From Cyrtodaria siliqua (lineage: Eukaryota; Mollusca; Bivalvia; Adapedonta; Hiatellidae): a DNA stretch of 64,000 bases. Under the pieces are notes generated by a model, which saw only the letters and a program-made list of their open reading frames with translations, did not search any database and was not told where the DNA came from. The stretch spans positions 1 to 64,000 of the forward strand of contig JAWPHD010010244.1 in NCBI GenBank assembly GCA_037043455.1, given 5' to 3'. The position numbers and the translations under genes are program-made. Each line of letters begins with the position of its first letter. The first letter of the stretch is position 1. Positions 57,126 through 64,000 of this stretch are shown here, one piece after another.

Positions 57126-60100
57126 AAACCATGTGCATCAGTTGTAATTCCATCTTCTCGGATGTATCTTTTTGAGTAAAATGGTGATAATGTAACTTTG
57201 TTTACTTTTATGCCATATATTTGATGCTTCATTGATCGCATCATATTCATTTCATGGTTATATTTTTTCTTGTTAAATAGTGCATCCTTGTAGTTTTCAA
57301 AATTTATATGTTTTTTGACTACATAAGTTTTTACACCCTTTGCTTTTTTAATAAGTTGTTCATCCGCTCTCAAAATAGAATATAGCTTGGGTCTTAATCC
57401 AACATACTCAGCTATAGCAACACCAGCTCATTCGTCTTTCATTTTACCCAATACTTTTTTGTTTGTATCATCATGCATTGGGTGATCTTGAGGATAATCA
57501 CTCAAGTCATACTCATCTTTCATTTCAGCCATGTCTTTGTATGCATCATCTGTTCTGATGTCTACAAGCAAGCTGTCAGTATCTGTGTATAATAAAGTAC
57601 AGTTATCTCCGTACCTTTTTTTCAAAGTATTATAATACCAATCATACATCATATACTTTGATAAATCCAATACTGCCATTCCAACATAAATTGGTTTGTT
57701 TAATGTTAATTTTGTTTTGTTTACATGTATTGCTGACAATTCATCTGAAAATTTTATACGCCTGTTAAAGTTGGGTTTGGCTATTATTTTTCTTATCTTT
57801 TCATTTTCAGAGCCGTCAGTTCTGACTAGTTTTATATCTGTCCGCTTGCGTAAATTTTCCATTGTCTTACCAAACACAGAGTTGTTCATAAGTTTGTAAA
57901 AATCTTTTTCAAATTGTGATTTAGCTTTTTTCCTAAGTTCTGTATTTAAACAAATATATGATTCCATCCATGGTTTTTCATTAAATTCTAATACTCTGTG
58001 TATTTTCTTTAGTTTCATGCCTAAAGATAAATACAGTTGCAGGTTTTTGTAATGTATCACATATTTTTCTTTGTCCCTAAGATTGGGAACTAGTTGTTCT
58101 GTATTTATCATGCCATTATTTTCTAACAGATCTGTTTGGTATTCAGACAACCATTCTTTTTTCACTGCTAATCTTTCCGGTGCAAGCGGATAGTCATTGT
58201 GAGCTTCATGAAGTTCTTTAGGATATTCCAAATCAACTTCTAGAAAATATCCTTTTCCTTCTTTTGACTCTGGCAACGTTTCTGTTTCCACCCACTTAAA
58301 GCCAGAATATGGAAGTGGCTGACTCATTGCCCACCCATAAAGATTATTTTCATCATAATACATTAAAAAGTTGTTTTCCTCGTTAGGGTTATAATCAGCC
58401 ACATGTGGATTGTTTGCTTTGGCATATCGTTTTGATACCATACTAATTCCACCACGCATACCTTTTTCTATAAATAAGTGCATGTCAATGTCTGTCAAAA
58501 GTTCCAATTCTATTTTTGAATGTTTAAGTAAAGCATCCCAAGATAATCCAGGTGCTGTATAGTAATGTAAAGCATCAAGTTTGTATGCACTCATACATGT
58601 TTTTCTAAAAGTTTGAAACACATCTGCTAACAGAGTTAAATCAGTTTTTAGATATAAATCATGATAGTCTCCAAGAGTTTTACAGTTAAACTCTTTCCAT
58701 ATTTTTTGAGCGTATTCGTAATCTTCGAAACTTATACTTTCATCTGAGAGACTACTGTAAAACTTTTCTATAGGCGGTAATTGTGTTTCCTTAAATCTTT
58801 CCATACTGTCCATATATTCGTATGGATAAATACCTTTTCGTAAAAGTAAATCTGTTTGTTCCCTAAACTGATTTTTGGTAATTTTAAAATCAGATTTGTC
58901 TGTTGCTTTAACCAATTTTTCCAGAGACGAAGCCATAAATTGGAAACTGTCTAAAAATCTAAGTTGTCCGGCACTAAATGAAATATACTTTTCAGCGTTG
59001 TTTGGAATGCATGTTAAATTACCTTTCATTTTATGTATTTTTTGCATGATGAGATGACTATCATATCCTTTGAGGTTGTGAAATATAACAGGTATAGGTG
59101 TTTTGTTTGGTTTTATTTTCAGTTTCAGGTTACAGTTTTTATGTGCTGCACCTCTATATTCACCTGTAAAATGACAGTGGTCTCTTACTTTACAGTTTTT
59201 ACCACATTTTCTACCTATTTCATCCTCGCATATCCAGCAGTGTGTTGCTTTTTCATAATCTTCCTCATTTTGCTGCGTCATGATTAATGGTTTTGGGTTA
59301 GCAAATATTTTATTAATGTTGCTCTTTTCACATTCTAAGTGATTTAAAAACTTTTCAACAACATCTTCACCTCTGTAAATAACAGGTTCTTCTGTTTTAC
59401 CATCATATCTGACAACTTGATATCCAAATCCACAAGCTTCGTGCACACTTGTGATTTCAGATTTCTTTCCAAATTTGATAGATTGAGGTTTGATTATACT
59501 CTCAAAATCAGCATATATTGCATAAGGCACAGGCATCTGATTTTGATGATTTTTAAATTTTACAGTATTTTTACCTTCCTTTGGCATTTCTATTCTGCAA
59601 GAATTTTTGTTAATACCATCACAGTCTTCTTTGTGTTTTGTAAGTAGTCCTTGTCCAGAATAGCCGTGAAGGCAACGATCGCAAAAGTAAGTTTGCCCTT
59701 TATGTTTGTTTTGGTCATAGAGTAGTCTATTCAGATTTTTAATCCAGCAATAGTGATATTTTGTTGTTAATGTTTTTGATTCTTTGGAATAATCATCAGG
59801 GTTATAGTTGTCATCTATAATTCCTTCTTCATTATTTGGATCGTCTTCGTTTTCTGATTCAACTTCAGTGTCTTCAGATATTAAGATCAAATTAATTCGT
59901 TCAATATCTTTTGGTTGTTCTGATATTTTATATGGAAAAACAGATACCTTTTTATTTTTTCCTGTTATGGTATATCCATAAACGTTGATAGCAAGGTTGT
60001 TTTGTTTCTCTACTTTGGTTATTTGAAAAATTGGAGTGGGCAAATCAATACCATCCATATTCAACTTACCCATGTGTTTGTTATAACTAGATATCCTAGT

Positions 60101-60922
60101 TGGATTATTTTTATTAGGCCACAAAGCAGAAACCAATGCCACTTCCAAGCACTTATTATCTTCATTATTAACATTAATTATTGCTTTTTTATCAGATACT
60201 ACTTTAGGCTAAGGAATATATGAAGAACCTTTTAATGGTTCATACTTTGCAAAATTTAAGTAAAACGTAACACAGTGATCAATCTCCAATCCAGATGCTG
60301 TGTTTGTAAATCTTTCAAGGCTCTCTTGTATATAAGCAGATGATTCATCGTAAAACTCATTTATTTTTTCAGAGGTTAAAATTGCATTTTGTTCACTGTG
60401 TAATACTGCTGTGGTGTATTTTTTGGTATCACCATCATCTTTGAATAAATTTACAGTAAGACCTAATTGAAACTTTAATCCATTTATCTTTGTCAGCTCT
60501 TTGCTTATTTGTTTTGTGATAATGAATTTCTTATCACGGAATAGTTTTTGAGGGTCTTTGTATTTCTCGGCAGATATTTCGTATGCTTTAAAATAGCCAC
60601 ACATTGGTTTGTCAACCAGTTTTAATTCTTCTTTAGATTTTCTATCATTAAGCTCTTTCAGTTCATTTATAACATTGTCTCGTAATTTAGCATATTTCTG
60701 CTTTTGTTCATCTTGCAATTTATCATATTTCTGCTTTTCTCGTTTACGTTGTTTCTTAGCACGTCGTCTCTTGAGTAAATTTTCTAATGTTTGAGAATTA
60801 ACCTCTTTTGGAGTTTCCTTTGGAACTTCTTTAAGAGCATCTAGCCCCTTTCTAAGCTGATCATTATTAATTACTCCTTCCCGGTGTAATTGTAAAATGT
60901 AGTGAACGTCTTCGGTACTCAT
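57110..60922 (-). pseudogene. Protein-primed family B DNA polymerase, interrupted by two in-frame stops
   Basis: One continuous frame of about 1270 codons carries all hallmarks of Polinton PolB. It has a basic coiled N-terminal part and a C2HC finger (YFCDRCLHGY...KEDC). It has Exo I (IYADFESI), a CWIC...RDHCHFTGEYRG zinc/endonuclease-VII-like insert, Exo II (NLKGYDSHL) and the protein-priming insertion region. Polymerase motif A is YYDENNLYG, motif B is KLMNNSVFGKT and motif C is YTDTDS. The frame is broken by TAG at 60209-60211, near the N-terminal third's start, and by TGA at 57428-57430, before the last 106 codons. There is no frameshift. The start is at 60922 (context AAAAATGAG). It would copy the element's DNA from a protein primer. 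Confidence 0.93.
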
Positions 60923-60994
60923 TTTTGTAATATATATCATATTAATTTTTTTTCTTTAAAATAAAAAAATATTTATTATAACAAGAAAAAGAAA
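60923..60994. promoter_or_regulatory. Shared divergent promoter, polymerase / zinc-protein genes
   Basis: 72 bases, almost only A and T (TTTAAAATAAAAAAATATTT), between two diverging start codons. Confidence 0.6.
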
Positions 60995-61282
60995 ATGGAA
61001 AACACTAAGAAAATTGAAAACATTTGCCAATTTCTCAAAGTTGGAGATCACGAACCTTGTAAAAATAAACCAACAAAAGATTCAAACTACTGCAGTTTGC
61101 ATAAATTCAGAATAAAGCAAAGTAAAGTTGTACCATGTCTAAAATGTGGAAAAGGTACAAGTGCAAAATATCAAATTTGTGTTGGTTGTGGTGCTCATAT
61201 AGTTAGATTAAGACATAGATACTGGGAAGTAGTAAAGCCATATATTGTTGAATGTATTAGGCTGAGACATATAGAAATTTGA
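60995..61282 (+). CDS. Small Cys-rich zinc-binding protein (95 aa)
   Basis: Two putative zinc sites: C11, C22, C33 and H36 (spacing C-x10-C-x10-C-x2-H), then C48, C51, C62 and C65 (CLKCGKGTSAKYQICVGCG), a zinc-ribbon layout. The C-terminal part is basic. It faces the polymerase from a common promoter, so it may be an early or transcription-related factor; this is speculation. I cannot name the family. Confidence 0.6.
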   Translation: MENTKKIENICQFLKVGDHEPCKNKPTKDSNYCSLHKFRIKQSKVVPCLKCGKGTSAKYQICVGCGAHIVRLRHRYWEVVKPYIVECIRLRHIEI

Positions 61283-61413
61283 TTTTCTAGTAAAAAATCA
61301 TATTTTATTATATTCGTGTTTATTCGTTGATTTGGGTGTAATTTTGATAACAAATCAACAAATTTGTTTTGTATTAAAGAAACATTTTATAATCATATTA
61401 CAATTTTGATAAC

Positions 61414-61584
61414 TTATAAAAAAAATTAAACTTGCAATCTTCACTACCCCTATTTTAAAAAAGTTTTAATAAATCAAGTAAAATCACCATTTCATGATGA
61501 TTTATTTAAAAAAAATTAAACTTGCAATCTTCACTACCCTATTTTAAAAAAGTCAAGTAAAATTACCATTTGATGGTGATTTAT
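61414..61584. repeat. ~85-bp tandem duplication at the right end of the element
   Basis: The block AAAAAAAATTAAACTTGCAA, TCTTCACTACCCTATTTTAA and a TGATGATTTATT-like end occurs twice (61414-61501 and 61502-61584), with a few differences and a short deletion in the second copy. Confidence 0.85.
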
Positions 61585-61668
61585 TATATATGTGTTTATT
61601 TTGGGGTCGTTCTGCTGCAATTCGAGGTAAAAAAAAAATTACAACAGAAACCCCAAAATACATATATA
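61585..61668. repeat. Imperfect hairpin at the right edge of the element
   Basis: TATATGTGTTTATTTTGGGG pairs with CCCCAAAATACATATATA, and the pairing extends inward through TTCTGCTGCAATT / AATTACAACAGAA. It directly abuts the right flanking repeat at 61669. Confidence 0.75.
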
Positions 61669-61863
61669 TTACTGGATCACTGATGAACATTTTCGAAATT
61701 TCGACTCTATGCTTACACTTTGTGAGCAATGAACACGGTCAATCAATGAAAACAGCTGTACTCTTGACATGTTTAGTAAACAAACAAGAACCTTCTTACA
61801 TGCCTTGTGACCCCACCTTTAACATTGGTGTCTATGGGCAAAATAATAAGTGGTTTCATACCT
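61669..61863 (+). repeat. Right copy of the flanking direct repeat
   Basis: TTACTGGATCACTGATGAAC, TGCTTACACTTTGTGAGCAA, TGCCTTGTGACCCCACCTTT and AGTGGTTTCATACCT follow the same order and strand as at 47156-47411. It lacks the central ~95 bases of the left copy and has a ~40-base insertion. Confidence 0.8.
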
Positions 61864-62629
61864 TATGGCAAATCCGAATTAATGAATTTTGAACTATTTC
61901 AACTGGTGGGCGGGATTACGGTGCGTGCTTGGATACATATGTGCGGGTTTGTAGATGTATGCATCCAAACAAGCACTTACGTATTCCTGATCGACTTGGC
62001 TACCGAAATCCCGAACACCAAATATTTCTGGAATAAACTTCATAAGGTCGGACTTGCATCTCCAAAACAATCACGTTCAGCTAAAATAAATGTATTGGCT
62101 CCTGAAGCCAAATATTTAATTACCCATTTAGGTAAAAGCATGAAAGGTTTGCAAACACAGTGGATCCTTGTACAAGTAAAAGAAAAGACATGCAAATGCG
62201 AAAGAGCATGAAATGAAAATGATGCGTTTCAGTCTTAGCTATTTAGCTAAACAGTCCTGATACAATTTTCATGTCAGAAAAAGTTTTCCATACAAATGCT
62301 GTAACGGAACAATGCCGCATCCTCTATTTCCATTCTGGAATTACGGTTTACATTTCTCAACAGATATTACAATATCTATAACTGAACACAAAATATGATG
62401 TAGGAAGAAATAAAAACAGCGTTAAAGCTACACAGTCCCTATTTTAACTGGTAAAAACGCATGAATATGAATGAGTCACGTGTGAAGTAGTTCCAAATCG
62501 ACGAACACCCCAAAAGCCGGTATATAAACAGAAATCGATGCGTAAAATTTCACATTTTTATTTAGCCTCCGTACAAGTAATATCGATAAATATACGGCTT
62601 CAGAATATAAGTGATAAACAAATAGTTGA

Positions 62630-62699
62630 CCGGAACGGGATTTGAACCACAGCCTTGCACTTGTAAGATTTGTACGATGAACCACTAGACCACGGCTGC
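62630..62699 (-). repeat. tRNA-derived SINE head (tRNA-Val-like)
   Basis: On the minus strand an A box TGGTCTAGTGG (62682-62692) and a B box GGTTCAAATCC (62638-62648) are correctly spaced, with CTTACA between them as in tRNA-Val. The acceptor stem does not pair well, so this is a SINE or pseudo-tRNA. The body probably extends to lower coordinates, to about 62520. Confidence 0.6.
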
Positions 62700-63461
62700 T
62701 TATTGGTATGTGGTATCGTTTTTAACACTAAATAGGCATTACGTAATAACATGCGCGCGCACAGAAAAACTCATTTAAAACTGTGGAAGGTCTGGGTGGT
62801 GTTTATCCACAAACCATATATTTTCTTCTCAGATCATGGCATATTCTTTGAATTGAATCTGGTGATCACCTAAGGAGCAGGACGAAGCTTACTATTAGGA
62901 AATTCGATTTAGAAAAACAAGAGGCTCATAAGGGCCTGTGGCGCTCTACTAGCTACATAAACACATTAGGGATGGGAAAAATATATCCATAGGTCTTCAT
63001 TTATAAGAGGCCTTTGGTACTGTATTGGTTAAGTTTGAATGCTATGGTACTATTTAGTCAATAAATAATCTAAATAGATAAACTAAAATCTAACGATTTA
63101 TGCAAATATTAGACACACAGGCCATGCCATTAGATTTAGAGACAAATAATTGATTTTGTTGGTTTCCAATCATATTTATAATAACAAGCTCATTTAAAGG
63201 TAAAATATAGCGTGTCTTTTAAGCATACATTCTGAAATATATGTATATAATATACAATCTTTTAAAATATTATACTTATTGGTTGTCCCGTTTTGTCATA
63301 GTAGCCAATTACACATCATAGCGCACACGCTCCGAGTTTCGACCTTTTTGAAGACAGGTAAATGTCACGAGACCTATGACGTCATTGGTACAAAGCCATT
63401 AGCGGCTCCGCATTAAGTCTGCATTGTCTATGTAGGATTACGTTTTATGGTACGTGTTAAA

Positions 63462-63557
63462 ATGCCGTGTACTGTTGCTGGGTGCAAACGTGTACATACA
63501 AAAGGACAGTATAATAATATCAGTTTATTTCGTGTTCTAAATCTGGTTAATGATTAA
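63462..63557 (+). pseudogene. THAP-like zinc-finger start, degraded
   Basis: From the ATG at 63462 the frame reads MPCTVAGCKRVHTKGQYNNI and SLFRVLN before a TAA. Further pieces with Cys and Trp (KCGWTVADENRPSPQKC) follow downstream. The C-x4-C start, the Ser-Leu-Phe-Arg segment and the later Trp and Pro recall the THAP DNA-binding domain of transposon-derived and host proteins. Several stops make it non-functional. Confidence 0.35.
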
Positions 63558-64000
63558 GATTTGAAGTGTGGGTGGACCGTTGCCGACGAAAATCGCCCGT
63601 CTCCTCAAAAATGTGGGAACCTTCGAAAGACGCGCGAGTTTGTAGTAACATTTTGAGTTGGATTCGTGGGAAGTCCATCCTTTGTTTTTTTTTCCGTTAA
63701 ATTTGGAGAACAAACGGCCATGCCGATTAAAAAAACAGCAGTACCAACAATATTACAAAAAATGAGAAGTGCCTAACCCCGCCGTCTCCGAGCAAGTTTT
63801 ATTCGCCGACTCAACCGGCGTTGAAGAGTTAATTAATAAATGAGGTAAACATAAATGTTTTTGTTCTATTTTCTTAGCACTTTATCAGGTATACGTATGC
63901 TAAATTGTATAAAGATATATAGTGTTAGACTTTATATACACCGTGATTGTTTAGCTGTTGAATTAGAAACGTCCTTACGTGAATCAGTCAAGAGCTAATA

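Larger units (their letters stand above)
61864..64000. other. Right host flank
   Basis: Mostly AT-rich DNA. An open frame to 62211 has ordinary codon texture but no recognised domain and begins inside the flanking repeat, so I do not call it. A SINE-like unit and a THAP-like relic are listed separately. Confidence 0.5.

Noticed and set aside
57428..57430. Selenocysteine use at the TGA in the polymerase
   Set aside because: A second stop of another type (TAG) exists in the same gene and I see no clear SECIS-like structure; simple decay explains both.
61807..62211. 134-aa plus-strand frame in the right flank
   Set aside because: It begins inside the flanking repeat and has no recognised domain, splice context or promoter; chance cannot be excluded.
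1..64000. CRISPR arrays, bacterial operons or ribosomal RNA genes
   Set aside because: No regularly spaced direct repeats, ribosome-binding sites or rRNA motifs were seen; the gene structure is eukaryotic and viral.

Overview
The window reads as AT-rich animal genomic DNA, most likely from a bivalve or another mollusc. Genes are split into short exons by long introns. Microsatellites are frequent, and there are many small inverted-repeat (MITE-like) elements, 5'-truncated copies of one retroelement and tRNA-derived SINE-like pieces. The species is my inference from the style of the genes and repeats; it is not proven by the sequence.

From 1 to about 12.2 kb lies the 3' part of a plus-strand host gene. 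Five exons (431-959, 2721-2890, 4206-5337, 11451-11541, 11964-12207) join with matching splice phases and end at a stop codon followed by AATAAA. The protein is charged and low in complexity, and I do not recognise it. A 113-bp tandem duplication over its first visible splice donor may have created an extra in-frame 45-bp exon. The introns and downstream DNA hold several MITEs, including a 524-bp TTAA-flanked near-palindrome.

From about 16.7 to 30.1 kb, minus-strand exons look like a cell-surface receptor: a cysteine-rich SUEL/rhamnose-lectin-like exon, a Ser/Thr-rich stalk, a transmembrane exon, and a cytoplasmic tail with repeated tyrosine motifs, some ITIM- or ITSM-like. A decayed paralogue of the transmembrane and tail exons lies at 39.0-40.0 kb. 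Most of 12.2-47 kb is otherwise repeats and unassigned DNA.

From about 47.1 to 61.7 kb sits the most striking feature: an endogenous Polinton/Maverick (adintovirus-like) element of about 14.5 kb. It encodes a penton-like minor capsid protein, a membrane-anchored structural-type protein, a coiled-coil membrane protein, the double jelly-roll major capsid protein, an A32-type packaging ATPase, a block of small proteins familiar from such elements, a DDE integrase, a protein-primed type B DNA polymerase and a Cys-rich zinc protein. The genes form five head-to-head pairs, each sharing a short A/T-rich promoter, joined tail to tail with short overlaps. The polymerase has two in-frame stop codons, no adenain-like protease is visible, and the flanks are direct rather than inverted repeats, so this is probably a recently immobilised, defective provirus.

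From 61.7 to 64 kb the host sequence resumes with a tRNA-derived SINE-like unit and the start of a degraded THAP-like zinc-finger reading frame.
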